Assembly: GCF_000517625.1 (NCBI RefSeq)
Contig: NZ_CP007056.1
Location: 310,001 to 374,000 of the forward strand
Length of the DNA stretch: 64,000 bases
Reading direction: 5' to 3'
Origin: Halostagnicola larsenii XH-48
Lineage (GTDB): Archaea > Halobacteriota > Halobacteria > Halobacteriales > Natrialbaceae
The first letter of the stretch is position 1. Every line of letters starts with the position of its first letter. The position numbers were made by a program, and so were the translations under genes. Below the pieces are notes generated by a model. It did no database searches and was not told the origin of the DNA. It saw only the letters and a list, made by a program, of their open reading frames with translations. Below are positions 51,774-61,163 of this stretch, piece after piece.

Positions 51774-52786
51774 CTGACGAGACCGACATCAGTACGGCTA
51801 ACACGATGCGTGAGCGCTCGGGCGAGAGTCGGATTAAACTCTGGTTGCTGCTGCGTGCGAACCGCCTTCTCGTCTCCAGCATCCTGACCAGTGCCGTGTT
51901 CGTCGCATTTATCATCGCCGTCGCTGTCCTCGATCCATCGTTTTCACGGCAAATCGAGTCCGGCGACATGATCGACACGATGTTCTCGACGATGATCACG
52001 GTCATCGTGACTGGGACGACACTCGTCGTCACGATCGGTCAGCTCGTCCTCTCCCAGGAGAATGGCCCGCTCGGCGATCAACGCGAGCGTATGGCCAGTT
52101 CAATGGATTTCCGGGATTATACTGAAGAATTAATCGGATCTCCAAGTCCTACCGATCCATCCGAATTCCTCCGGCAGATCATCGGAATCACGGCACAACG
52201 GACTACAGCTCTTCGAGAGTCCATTGGCAAGAATGATGACGAGGACCTCCGAGAAGAGGTCGATGAATTTGCTGAAAGCGTCACTGGGAACGCTGACACG
52301 GTACGTGACCAACTCGAGGGTGCGCAGTTCGGCTCGTTCGATGTGTTATTCGCCGCATTGAATTTTAATTATAGCTGGAAAATCTTCCAAGTTGAACGTC
52401 TCGCGAACGAATACGAAGAGAGTCTCAACGAGGAAGAACACGGCTTGCTTGATGATCTCAAAACAGCGCTGTCTCTGTTTGGTCCGGCGCGCGAACACGT
52501 CAAGACGCTGTACTTCCAGTGGGCGCTCATCAACTTGTCTCAGATGATTCTCTATGCTGCAGTCCCGGCATTGGCCGTTGCGGGTATCATGGTCGGAATC
52601 GTCGATGCGGGGACGTTCCCGGGAAGCACACTCGGTTTTAATCACATCATCCTCGTCGTGGGCGGTGCGTTTGCGGTGACGCTCGTTCCATTCATGCTGT
52701 TCGTCTCGTACGTCCTTCGCATCGTCACCATAGCGAAACGGACACTTGCCATCGAGCCGCTGATCCTCCGCGAATCACAACGCTAA
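51770..52786 (+). CDS. Haloarchaeal four-helix membrane protein, unknown
   Basis: 338 residues. Two N-terminal helices (LLVSSILTSAVFVAFIIAVAV, TMFSTMITVIVTGTTLVVTIGQ), a long soluble part with acidic helices, then two C-terminal helices (ILYAAVPALAVAGIMVGIV, LVVGGAFAVTLVPFMLFVSYVL). No family recognised with certainty. Coupled to the DUF4177 gene by ATGA. Confidence 0.65.
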   Translation: MTDETDISTANTMRERSGESRIKLWLLLRANRLLVSSILTSAVFVAFIIAVAVLDPSFSRQIESGDMIDTMFSTMITVIVTGTTLVVTIGQLVLSQENGPLGDQRERMASSMDFRDYTEELIGSPSPTDPSEFLRQIIGITAQRTTALRESIGKNDDEDLREEVDEFAESVTGNADTVRDQLEGAQFGSFDVLFAALNFNYSWKIFQVERLANEYEESLNEEEHGLLDDLKTALSLFGPAREHVKTLYFQWALINLSQMILYAAVPALAVAGIMVGIVDAGTFPGSTLGFNHIILVVGGAFAVTLVPFMLFVSYVLRIVTIAKRTLAIEPLILRESQR

Positions 52787-53546
52787 GATTCGACGCAGAA
52801 CTCAAACCTCAGACACGGTTGGATGTGGACGCTTCGTGAGGGACTGAGGTTAGTCACTCTCAGAACGGGCGTCGATTGCTCGCGTCCCGCCACAGTTCCA
52901 ATACCGTTCTCCGCGAGGAAATCGACACAGGCACTGTTGAATGCCTTTGGGAAATTCCCCAACCCCATTGAAGCCTCTAACATCGAAAATATAGCCCCCA
53001 AACGATTCGTCGCCCCTAATCCACTGGAATGACCGATGGACATTCTATATCTCGCACGCCATTATTGGCAGGTATTAGGTAGTTCAATCGCTGAATGATA
53101 TGTGCTTCCCCTGTACTTACCGTTTGTCAGGTAGCCACGGGGAAGTATGAGAACTGTTTTCTGACACTCTGAAGTCTTATTCCAAACTCTCCGCCGAGTT
53201 TATCGACCCCCCGAAGGGGTGAGGCGTTCAGAAATGACTGCAATCGCCCAAGCAGGTGACCAACGCACTACGTGGTTGGACGAACCAAACGTGGAGTGTC
53301 GGCATGATCCGGTTCTAGCAACACTTGGTTCTCTGAATCTCCGATCGACTACTCGAGGCTGCCGTCAAAAACATTGAGCAAGCCGTGAGGTTCTGATACC
53401 ACTGATCTCACGCGTCTAAACAAGCCCCACCCTCTGTATTCAGCATATAGCACTCTACCTCTCTGAGCGTGAGTAGGAGCTTTTCCAACGTTAGTAACGA
53501 TAGTAACACACTTAACGTTACTATCTTCTGCCGCTGTCCTTCTCTA
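52787..53546. other. Gene-poor stretch, possible insertion remnants
   Basis: 760 bases. The minus strand has an 86-codon open frame (52783-53043) and the plus strand a 47-codon one (53234-53377), but neither has a recognised domain or a promoter. Composition is lower in GC than the core. It ends with the regulatory palindrome of the EamA gene. Confidence 0.35.
53499..53525. promoter_or_regulatory. Perfect 9-bp inverted repeat over the EamA promoter
   Basis: GATAGTAAC at 53499-53507 and GTTACTATC at 53517-53525, centre to centre 18 bp. The right arm covers the expected TATA position, about 26 bases before the ATG at 53547. A further related half (gttagtaac) lies directly before it. Probably an operator; the regulator is not known. 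Confidence 0.55.
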
Positions 53547-54479
53547 ATGGCAAGCTGGCTGGACGCAATAGGTGAAATGAGAGATTCAATACCGTTCGTG
53601 TCTAAACATACTCGAGCCGTTCTTGAAGCGTTGCTTGTAACCTTCTTGTGGTCGTCTTCCTATGTTCTCATCAAAATCGGGTTGGAAGAGATACCTGCGT
53701 TGACTTTCGCAGGACTGAGGTACGGAATAGCGGCAATCGTACTACTTCCGCTCTTTCTGCACAATGGAGGGTACCAGTCCGTTCGTAGACTTGATGGGAG
53801 AGACCTTGGTGTGCTTCTCCTACTCGGAGTTGTCATGTACGCTGTTACCCAGGGAGCGCAATTCGTCGCGCTTCAGTACCTAAAGGCGGCCACGGTTAGT
53901 CTGTTTCTGACGTTTACTCCCGTCGTCGTGGCTATCTTGAGCGTTCCGTTGCTTGGAGAACACGCATCGGGTCGTCAATGGGCATGGATGGGACTACTGT
54001 TTGTCGGCGTGACGATCTATTTCTACCCATTCGATTTCGGGACTCTCGTCCTGATTGGATCCGGCATTATGATGATCGGACTTCTTTCAAACTCTTTCGC
54101 TTCAATTCTCGGACGAGACGCCAACCGTGATGGAACGTTGTCTGCGGTCGCAGTGACGGCGGTCAGCATGGGTTTCGGGTCAGCTATCCTTCTCGGAACC
54201 GGCGTAGCGGTACAGGGATTACCGCCATTAAGCCTCCAGAGCTGGCTAATTATCCTCTGGTTAGCAGTCGTCAATACAGCCTTTGCGTTCACACTCTGGA
54301 ATCGGACGTTGCAGACACTTTCTGCCACTGAATCAAGCGTAATCAATAACACAATGCTGGCTCAGGTGGCCATCTTAGGGTGGATATTTCTCGGTGAAAC
54401 CCTGACTCTGACCGACATCATTGGCCTGACGGTGGTCATGATCGGTGCCTTGCTCGTTCAGATGACCGGTAGAAAGTAG
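53547..54479 (+). CDS. EamA/DMT-family transporter
   Basis: 310 residues from ATG 53547, about ten helices in two EamA repeats (FLWSSSYVLIKIGLEEIPALTFAGLRY and TAFAFTLWNRTLQTLSATESSVINNTMLAQVAILGWIFLGE). Likely exporter of a small metabolite. Lower GC than core genes, suggesting transfer. Confidence 0.87.
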   Translation: MASWLDAIGEMRDSIPFVSKHTRAVLEALLVTFLWSSSYVLIKIGLEEIPALTFAGLRYGIAAIVLLPLFLHNGGYQSVRRLDGRDLGVLLLLGVVMYAVTQGAQFVALQYLKAATVSLFLTFTPVVVAILSVPLLGEHASGRQWAWMGLLFVGVTIYFYPFDFGTLVLIGSGIMMIGLLSNSFASILGRDANRDGTLSAVAVTAVSMGFGSAILLGTGVAVQGLPPLSLQSWLIILWLAVVNTAFAFTLWNRTLQTLSATESSVINNTMLAQVAILGWIFLGETLTLTDIIGLTVVMIGALLVQMTGRK

Positions 54480-54524
54480 CGAGAGTAACGGACTATTTTT
54501 ACCAACTACGCCGTGTGGTCAACC

Positions 54525-55301
54525 ATGAGTAGCAAACCTCCCGTGAGCAACCGAGTTCACATTTTTCCTATTGGGTTCGAGTACGCTCGATTGAAGGAGC
54601 CGATCTATCAATGGAAGGCAGATATTGTCGTCCCTATTGAATATCGAGATAGCGATCATGAGGTTGCCTTCATTCAGACGTTTTTAGAGGAGTTAGAGAG
54701 CAACGAACGTCTTGATGTTGATCGGCGTTCCTGCGATATTTTCGATCTGTATGACACGCTCGGGACGATCTCGAAAGCGATTACTGACTACTCGGATGAG
54801 GAGGTTTTCGTCAATCTCTCCGCCGGCAGTAAGATAACTGCAATCGCTGGGATGATTGCGTGTATGGCGACTGGAGCGCGACCGATCTATGCGCGCCCGT
54901 CGTATGGGCCAGACGCATCTCAAGTACCTGAGAAGCCACTACATGACGAAATAGCGGAAGTGTTCGAACTGCCAAGGTATCCTATCGAACGACCGTCTGA
55001 TATTCATATCTCCTTCTTGGATTTTATTGAGAGAGAGACTACTGAGATCACGCAGGGGCGCTATCGGGGTGTTAGCAAGAAGGAGCTAATCGAATACGGG
55101 ATCGATGAGCAATCTCCCTTTTTCATTGAGTCCGAAACTAAGACCGAGAAGGGATACTATCGATTACTGGATCGCCACGTCATCAAACCCCTACGGGAGC
55201 AGGGATACATTGAAACTGAGAAAGTTGGACGGAAAAAATATGTCTCATTGTCAGATAACGGCCAGAACGTGCTTCGGGCGTTCAAACACGTCGTGGATTA
55301 G
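54525..55301 (+). CDS. CARF-like wHTH regulator (HFX_2341/DUF6293 family)
   Basis: 258 residues. The N-terminal Rossmann-like domain has VHIFPIGFEYARLKEP, the ligand loop FVNLSAGSKITAIAGMIACM and ARPIYARP, as in CARF-related regulators. The C-terminal winged helix runs from about 180 (KKELIEYGIDEQSPFF...YYRLLDRHVIKPLREQGYIETEKVG). It could sense a nucleotide ligand. ATG 54525 has a TATA-like actattttta about 26 bases upstream (leaderless). No CRISPR genes nearby. Confidence 0.78.
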   Translation: MSSKPPVSNRVHIFPIGFEYARLKEPIYQWKADIVVPIEYRDSDHEVAFIQTFLEELESNERLDVDRRSCDIFDLYDTLGTISKAITDYSDEEVFVNLSAGSKITAIAGMIACMATGARPIYARPSYGPDASQVPEKPLHDEIAEVFELPRYPIERPSDIHISFLDFIERETTEITQGRYRGVSKKELIEYGIDEQSPFFIESETKTEKGYYRLLDRHVIKPLREQGYIETEKVGRKKYVSLSDNGQNVLRAFKHVVD

Positions 55302-55470
55302 GACTAATCACGAATCTCTGCTTTCAGGGATCGTACGAACGTACTGTACTCGCACGCTGTATGCAGCACGCCGTTTGTATCAACCACGGAGAGTTTCAAC
55401 AGAGTCTCTTACTTTCTATTCTTCAACTATATCTCGGAAACCTTATCACCTAATAGGAAATAATTCCGAT

Positions 55471-55764
55471 ATGTACGATTTGACTGCGTTCCAGCGCGAC
55501 GTCCTGTATATGATCGCCGGTCAAGACGAGCCCCATGGGCTGGCAATCAAGGACGAACTCGAAGAGTACTACGAGACCGAAATCCATCACGGGCGGCTGT
55601 ATCCCAACCTCGACGAGGTCGTCGACAAGGGTCTCGTCGAGAAAGGCGAACTCGATAAACGGACGAACTACTATACGATCACGGCCCGCGGTCAGCGCGA
55701 ACTCGAAGCGCGACGCGAGTGGGAGAATCAGTACGTCGAGTCGCTCACCTCGAGCGCCGAGTAG
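55471..55764 (+). CDS. PadR-family transcription regulator
   Basis: 97 residues from ATG 55471. LTAFQRDVLYMIAGQDEPHGLAIKDELEEYYETEIHHGRLYPNLDEVVDKGLVEKGELDKRTNYYTITARG is a PadR winged helix with the usual YPNL motif. No C-terminal dimer domain beyond a short helix. Probably self-regulating; a short palindrome ggaaataattcc is at 55456-55467. Confidence 0.87.
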   Translation: MYDLTAFQRDVLYMIAGQDEPHGLAIKDELEEYYETEIHHGRLYPNLDEVVDKGLVEKGELDKRTNYYTITARGQRELEARREWENQYVESLTSSAE

Positions 55765-56000
55765 CTACTTTGGCCGGCCATCGACGGGCGGATCCTGGGT
55801 CCCAGTCCTCATCTCGTTCCGCGTGGCAATCGGCCATCTCAAGGGGACGTTGCACCTCTGTACACGGTGTAGTCCCGATGGGACCACTACGTACTGGACA
55901 CGGAATCTCGACGATCATCTCGTTGCTCGCTCCCAGTCCGGATAGACTGACCGCAACACTCTCTACTGATTCGCTGTAAACTGTAAACACTCAACTCCCC

Positions 56001-56516
56001 ATGTCGCGCACATCAAACCGAGCCAACGGCGACGTCATCCGCGACTTCCTCTCAGTCGCAGAACTCCTCGAAGAGCCACAGCTGGCCCAACTGTACGCGT
56101 ATATCACCCGCGAGGGGGAAGCAACCGTTCAAGAACTCATGGACGCTCTCGAGCTCGCGCAGGGCACAGCCTACACCTACGTGAACCGGCTGGTCGACGC
56201 CGGCGTCATTGAATCGACCACCGACGAGCAACCCCGGACGTACGCCGCTCGCGAAATCGACCTGACCGTCACGGCCGCTGACGGCGCTCGCAAATACACG
56301 ATCACGCCAGCACTCATCGGTACATGTCAACATTGGTATTGCAGCCAACCGAATGGGGAACCCACGAATCCGAGCCGAATCTCGCGCTACATCCGCACTA
56401 TCTATGCAGCAGGTCCGCTGAAAACCATCACTGAGAAGGCTTCACTAAGACCACTCAGTTTCCAGCCAATGTGCGGAGACCTCCGGTCAATAGCAACCGC
56501 AAACCGCGAAAAGTGA
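56001..56516 (+). pseudogene. wHTH regulator with replaced C terminus
   Basis: Residues 1-100 (ISRGDV-like start through LLEEPQLAQLYAYITREGEATVQELMDALELAQGTAYTYVNRLVDAGVIEST) are a plasmid-type haloarchaeal winged helix, as I remember the family. From about residue 108 (after TITPALI) the reading turns into unrelated sequence rich in Ser, Pro and Arg, where family members carry on with a helical domain. So the 3' part was lost or shifted. Confidence 0.55.
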
Positions 56517-56536
56517 TTGCACCACAGGTGGCGTTG

Positions 56537-57775
56537 TTACTTGGCCAGTGCCTTTCCTTCCAATTTCTCGACCTCCTCGAGGGCAGCATTCGCATTGACA
56601 AGCCCGGATCCTTGCTGATCGGGCCCAAGTCCGATGTTTTCTGCGGATGCGGTGAGGAGTTCGCGGATTTCATCGTTAGAGAGGCCATGTGCGGCCAGCA
56701 ACGCTGCCGAACCCGTCACGTGCGGTGTCGCCATCGAGGTTCCCTCCATGACTCCATACTGATTTCCAGGCATCGTCGATAACACGAGAGTACCAGGAGC
56801 GGTCAGGTTCACTTCGGGGCCCGTGTTCGAAAACGATGCGAGCGAATCGTCTTTCGCGATCGCACTTACACCAATCACTTCATCGAGGTCCGCAGGGTAG
56901 TCCACATGCGGGTGACCGTCATTCCCAGTCGCTGCAACGAGCAGGAGCCCCTCCTCGTGAGCGAACCTGACAGCCTCGGTCTGTGTCTGCGTTGTCTCTG
57001 GTTCGCCCACGCTGAGATTGGCGACATCGTAGCCTTTTCGTGTCGCATGTATGATACCAGCAGCTATGTCCGCATCGGTTCCAGTTCCTTGGTTATCGAG
57101 CACCTTCACCGGATGGAGCGTCGCGGATGGACTCACGCCGACGACTCCAAAGTCGTTATCGACTGCCGCAATCGTCCCCGACACGTGCGTACCGTGGCCG
57201 TCGTCATCGGCCCACGCTTCATCGCTCTCGATTGTGGTCTCAACGAAGGCAACACCCTCGCCGATGTTGGCATGTAGGTCTTCGTGCGTGGGGTCGATAC
57301 CGGTATCGATGACCGCAACGTGGGTACCACACCCGGTCTCGCCTCGTTCGTGCGCCGCCAGAGCACCAATTCGTTCGATACCCCAGGGCTTCCATTGCTC
57401 GGCTTCGAGATCCTCTTGTATTTGGTTGTCAGGGTCAGTGTCAGGGAGATCGAGGCTCCGCTCGATGTTCTCTTCGACGAATCGAATATCCTCATGGTCA
57501 CCGAGGACACTGAGATCGCTCTCTGTAACTTCGACTGTGGTGATATCCAGAGCCTCGAACTCGTGGTGGACTTCTACCGCGATATCTCTCGCATGCGCTC
57601 TTCCTGCCTCGGTCTCGTGACCGACGTTGTATTGAGCCGTCGTCTCTGCATCCTGTGCTGCAGTCGTTCCGATGCTTCCAAGCATTGCACCTGCAATTCC
57701 CGCGGTGGCAGCTGCTCGGAGATATGATCGTCGTCCAATGCGTGTCTCGAGTCGCGTTTCAGGTGGTTTGTTCAT
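56537..57775 (-). CDS. Tat-secreted subtilisin-like protease (halolysin type, short)
   Basis: 412 residues from ATG 57775. Tat signal GRRSYLRAAATAGIAGAMLG, a propeptide to about 110, and an S8 domain with the Asp in VAVIDTGIDPTHED, His in DGHGTHVSGTIAAVDND, Asn in ATGNDGH and Ser in GTSMATPHVTGSAAL. It lacks the C-terminal PKD-like extension of classic halolysins. A Cys in GETGCGTHVA is unusual. Secreted protein degradation. Confidence 0.9.
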   Translation of the reverse strand: MNKPPETRLETRIGRRSYLRAAATAGIAGAMLGSIGTTAAQDAETTAQYNVGHETEAGRAHARDIAVEVHHEFEALDITTVEVTESDLSVLGDHEDIRFVEENIERSLDLPDTDPDNQIQEDLEAEQWKPWGIERIGALAAHERGETGCGTHVAVIDTGIDPTHEDLHANIGEGVAFVETTIESDEAWADDDGHGTHVSGTIAAVDNDFGVVGVSPSATLHPVKVLDNQGTGTDADIAAGIIHATRKGYDVANLSVGEPETTQTQTEAVRFAHEEGLLLVAATGNDGHPHVDYPADLDEVIGVSAIAKDDSLASFSNTGPEVNLTAPGTLVLSTMPGNQYGVMEGTSMATPHVTGSAALLAAHGLSNDEIRELLTASAENIGLGPDQQGSGLVNANAALEEVEKLEGKALAK

Positions 57776-58829
57776 AGACGAACCACTCGCTATGCCCATC
57801 GATTCTGCATTAGTTCAAACACATCTACATGTCCCATAGGAGATAGTTAGTGTCTATAGGGAGTGTTAAATCCAACAAAAATTGCAACATACGAGTGAGA
57901 TTGCGGGGAGTATCATCATGCTCATGGCAATCATAACAACGGCCTAATACCATCGGGTCTACTCACGCGACTGAATCGGACTCATTGAGCGATTACAGTT
58001 CTAATTCACTAGATCGGTCACTCAAGGGTAAGGTCGTTCCAACCGGCGACGTGGATGCGTAGTGACGCCGTACCCGCTGGTTAGCCGATTTTCACACTGC
58101 ACGGTCACTGAGTGAGTCTGCTGATTGCGGATCCCTGATTCACAACGTGGGACGACCATATCTCGATTTGATTTAACTACACTCCTCGCGGAGTTTCTCT
58201 GCTCGCCGGGCAATCTGGTTGAGGAACGGAAGGCGTTGTTGGTGCTAGGTTTCGTAGGCGACATGATCGAGACACTCATGATGAGATTGTACGTGTGGAA
58301 GCTGCTGCTGTCGGTTTACCGCATGCTATATCATGGATTGAGCCGGGCCGACCGGACGAGTTGGTGTACTTCCGGTTACCCTCTCAAGACGGTTCAAGCA
58401 CCCCTGTCTCCTCGAGCACGGAGAGGTGGTGGACCGCCGTCGTCCCGTCCATCCCTATGCCGCGGCGAGTTCGCAGACGCGTACATCGGGCCCGGGTTAG
58501 CTCCCACACGATACGAAGTCGGGGATGCTCCCGAGGACGCCGATAAGCGATATACACCAGGTGGGCAACCGCCGTAATATAGGCGCCTCCGACGTGTCTG
58601 GGTTGACAAGCTCCGGTCCGACCGGTCGGGCGGGAGCCTTCCGCCCCGGACGCAAGCCGCCACTTACCCGTATGGAAGAGACGGTTGAGTTCCCCACCCA
58701 GGAGACGACGTCTTCCCCACCGGCTCAATCTTCCATCCGACTGGTTAAATAGAACTTCAATGCCATCAAACGCGCTTTGTGCCAGAAAGGCTCACATCTA
58801 ATTTATCAACGGGGAACTAAGGGGAAGTG
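57776..58829. other. Long gene-poor region with decayed gene pieces
   Basis: About 1050 bases without an intact gene. Frames carry short conserved-looking bits, such as VEAAAVGLPHAISWIEPGR (plus strand, about 58296-58352) and a wHTH relic on the minus strand. GC varies. Likely remains of transferred DNA. Confidence 0.45.
58384..58728 (-). pseudogene. Frameshifted winged-helix regulator remnant
   Basis: On the minus strand, DGTTAVHHLSVLEETGVLEPS (end of a wHTH) is in one frame, while the preceding recognition part reads as VRVCELAAA in another frame, so an insertion or deletion split the gene. The N-terminal part is not recognisable. Not expected to be functional. Confidence 0.4.
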
Positions 58830-59462
58830 ATGACGAACGATTCAACAGACAACTTTCAACCGACCGATGCAGTACAGGCACTGTCAGAGATTGAAGGCTA
58901 CAGTGAGACACTCACTGCGCGTGCGTTCGGGTTGACCCTCATGACGTTTGCGTTCGCTATTGCTGGCATTCCAATATCATATTCGGTTGCCGATCCATGG
59001 CTTGCCAGCCATGAGTACGGCTCCTACTTACTGACAATCCTTTGGCTGCCTTGGATTGCTGGAGCCGTCATTCATACTTTGATAATTTGGTCAACTCACT
59101 CAATTACACTTGGCGAGGATCCGAATAGCGGAGCTGGTGGAGCTTTGGGTTTTGGACTCACAGTTCTCTATTTTCTGATCTCCGCAGGCGTTTATACCGT
59201 ACTCGGTTCAACGACTATATCCCCTATCATAATGGGTATTTCAGGGGGGATCTTCACGATCTTCCTTGGACTGATCTTCTACATCCTATACCGAGCCGAT
59301 TGGGTCCTGCTCCCACTGATTGCAGCAGGTGTGTTCATCATCATTGCAAACTTGCTGCTTCGTACCATCTCCATTACGGAAATTGGCGCAGGATTCTCGA
59401 CCGGATTCATTCAAGGAGCTACGTATTTCATCACTGGTTGGGTAATGGTACTTCGAGGATAA
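58830..59462 (+). CDS. Six-helix membrane protein, unknown
   Basis: 210 residues from ATG 58830 (GTG at 58827 just before). About six helices: LTLMTFAFAIAGIPISY, LLTILWLPWIAGAVIHTLII, FGLTVLYFLISAGVYTVLG, SPIIMGISGGIFTIFLGLIF, LPLIAAGVFIIIANLL, FIQGATYFITGWVMVL. Lower GC than the core. Three bases before the small regulator gene, so the pair is an operon; it may be what that regulator controls. Confidence 0.7.
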   Translation: MTNDSTDNFQPTDAVQALSEIEGYSETLTARAFGLTLMTFAFAIAGIPISYSVADPWLASHEYGSYLLTILWLPWIAGAVIHTLIIWSTHSITLGEDPNSGAGGALGFGLTVLYFLISAGVYTVLGSTTISPIIMGISGGIFTIFLGLIFYILYRADWVLLPLIAAGVFIIIANLLLRTISITEIGAGFSTGFIQGATYFITGWVMVLRG

Positions 59463-59465
59463 ACG

Positions 59466-59762
59466 ATGGAGCTTTCTGAGGATCTCTCACTAATTCATCA
59501 ACCTACCCGGTTACGGATCATGGGTTTTCTCTACCGATATCGGGATGTCTCATACACCCGTATCCGTAATCAGTTAGATCTCACTGATGGAAACCTTGCC
59601 ACTCATACAGAGAAACTTGAAGACGCCGGGTATCTTGAAAACCGTCGTGCATGGGCTTCAGACGGGTTCGAAACACGCTTTCGAATCAGTCCAAGTGGTA
59701 TCTCCGCCTTCCAACGGTATCTTGAAGAAATGCGGGAATTTTTCGATGAAGTTGACAATTAA
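59466..59762 (+). CDS. Small winged-helix regulator
   Basis: 98 residues: SLIHQPTRLRIMGFLYRYRDVSYTRIRNQLDLTDGNLATHTEKLEDAGYLENR is an ArsR/MarR-type wHTH of the HTH_27 kind, followed by a C-terminal helix. Paired with the upstream membrane protein gene. Confidence 0.82.
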   Translation: MELSEDLSLIHQPTRLRIMGFLYRYRDVSYTRIRNQLDLTDGNLATHTEKLEDAGYLENRRAWASDGFETRFRISPSGISAFQRYLEEMREFFDEVDN

Positions 59763-59781
59763 AGTGTCTAACTCTACCCTA

Positions 59782-59976
59782 TCAGTCGTGGGTAGCTGAC
59801 GTAGCGGTGGTTAGTCGGTGACGTTCCGGATCGTCACACGACCAGCCGAGTGCGGCGACCTCCCTACAATTCGGACACTTGTAGATCGGAATCACGTCCA
59901 ACCCGCGCTGGGACAGCGATCCGTCTCTCGGACCCTGTATCCACACTCGGCACAGTGAGAGCGTGCTATCGCTCAC
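59782..59976 (-). pseudogene. Zinc-ribbon protein, frame-broken
   Basis: The minus strand has IYKCPNCREVAALGWSCDDPERHRL (second Cys pair) in one frame and HCAECGYRVRETDRCPSAG (first Cys pair) in another, overlapping around 59925. A single frame would need an insertion or deletion. Such proteins occur beside the OB-fold gene on haloarchaeal plasmids as I remember them. Confidence 0.35.
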
Positions 59977-60662
59977 CCGGCTTCACGCGGTGTCGATTAC
60001 TCCCACACTTCTGTAGTGAACTCCTCGAGCACGAAGAGCGGATCCAAGCTCGAGAGGCAGAACTCGAGTTGATCAGTGCCCAAGCCGAACTCGGTGGACA
60101 GGACGACCGGGCACGGCGGACGCGGGAAGTCGTCGAGCAGTGTGGTCGTGACGAACCAGACATCGTGGACCCTCGAGCGCGGCTGTCACAGGACGATCTC
60201 GCAGCAGTCAACCAACAGGCGATGCGGATCAGCGAGCGTATCGACGGCGGCTGGTCGCGGGCAGTCATCGCGAAGCGGTTGGCCGAGAAAGTAGAGGATG
60301 GGATGGCGGTGACGACGGCAGTTCTCGAGACGCTCGAGGAGGTGAAGGCCGAGTCAGGGACGATCGTCCCGATCGCGGATATCGCGGAGGTCCCGGTCGG
60401 AGAGGTGACGGTCGAAGGTGAAGTCGTCGAGCTCTGGACGCCTTCCTCCTCGAACATCCAGCAAGTCGGGCTCCTCGAGGACGAGAGCGGGCGGACGAAG
60501 TTCACGATCTGGCAGCGGTCGAATCAGACGATGGTTCGCGAAGGACAGACGGTCAGGTTCCGGGCGGCAGCGAAGAGCTGGTACCAGGGGCGATGCTCGC
60601 TCGCCTTGACGGGCTGGTCGCGTATCGAGTTCCCGGAACGCGGCCGGTGGTGGGACGAATAA
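59955..60662 (+). CDS. OB-fold DNA-binding protein (RPA-like, plasmid type)
   Basis: 235 residues if GTG 59955 is used; the open frame extends to 59850 and the true start is uncertain. Helical N-terminal part (ELLEHEERIQAREAELELISAQAEL), a middle domain, then an OB fold at about 145-225 (EGEVVELWTPSSSNIQQVGLLEDESGRTKFTIW, WYQGRCSLALTGWSRI). It would bind single-stranded DNA in replication or repair. Confidence 0.72.
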   Translation: MRACYRSPGFTRCRLLPHFCSELLEHEERIQAREAELELISAQAELGGQDDRARRTREVVEQCGRDEPDIVDPRARLSQDDLAAVNQQAMRISERIDGGWSRAVIAKRLAEKVEDGMAVTTAVLETLEEVKAESGTIVPIADIAEVPVGEVTVEGEVVELWTPSSSNIQQVGLLEDESGRTKFTIWQRSNQTMVREGQTVRFRAAAKSWYQGRCSLALTGWSRIEFPERGRWWDE

Positions 60663-60863
60663 CTGGGGAAGTGCCCCCTTTTTTGCTGTGGGCCAGACCG
60701 ACCCAGGCCCCGCCACCCCACCCTCCGCTCCGTGCTCGCTGCGCTGCGCGCGCAGCCACGACCGTGGACTACAATACTTCGCGCAGCAGGATTCTCGAGA
60801 GGCACTCGAGTCGCTCGGTGGGTTTGTTGGACGCCCGAAGGGGCGCGGAGCGAGGTAGTTGAC

Positions 60864-61163
60864 ATGCCAGTACAAGTTGCAGTGTCGGTGACGGACGTCG
60901 TATCAGACACAGATAGCTGTCCCGAGTGTGGGGCGGACGAACTCCGGTACGAACCACTGCTCGACTATGGAGGAAGGTACGACATCACTGCAGGGCTCAC
61001 ATGTGATGCGTGCACCTGGTCGAAGCGGTGTTCCGAACGGTACCCTGACTGCGGTGTGACGACACTCGTCAGCACCGACAGTGACACTCGAGACGAAAAA
61101 ACGTGTGCGGCGTGCGAGTGGACAGGGTCGCTACGAGACGTGTCCATACACGGAGAGTCGTAG
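60864..61163 (+). CDS. Cys-rich zinc-ribbon-like protein
   Basis: 99 residues from ATG 60864. DSCPECGADELRYEP, LTCDACTWSKRC and KTCAACEWTGS give three C-x2-C pairs plus further Cys, so two zinc ribbons are likely. Found close to the OB-fold gene on plasmid-type islands. Function unknown. Confidence 0.6.
   Translation: MPVQVAVSVTDVVSDTDSCPECGADELRYEPLLDYGGRYDITAGLTCDACTWSKRCSERYPDCGVTTLVSTDSDTRDEKTCAACEWTGSLRDVSIHGES

Noticed and set aside
55391-55408. agtttcaacagagtctc, similar to the 16-bp insertion-sequence-like repeat
   Set aside because: Matches only about ten bases and diverges on both sides; not counted as a third copy.
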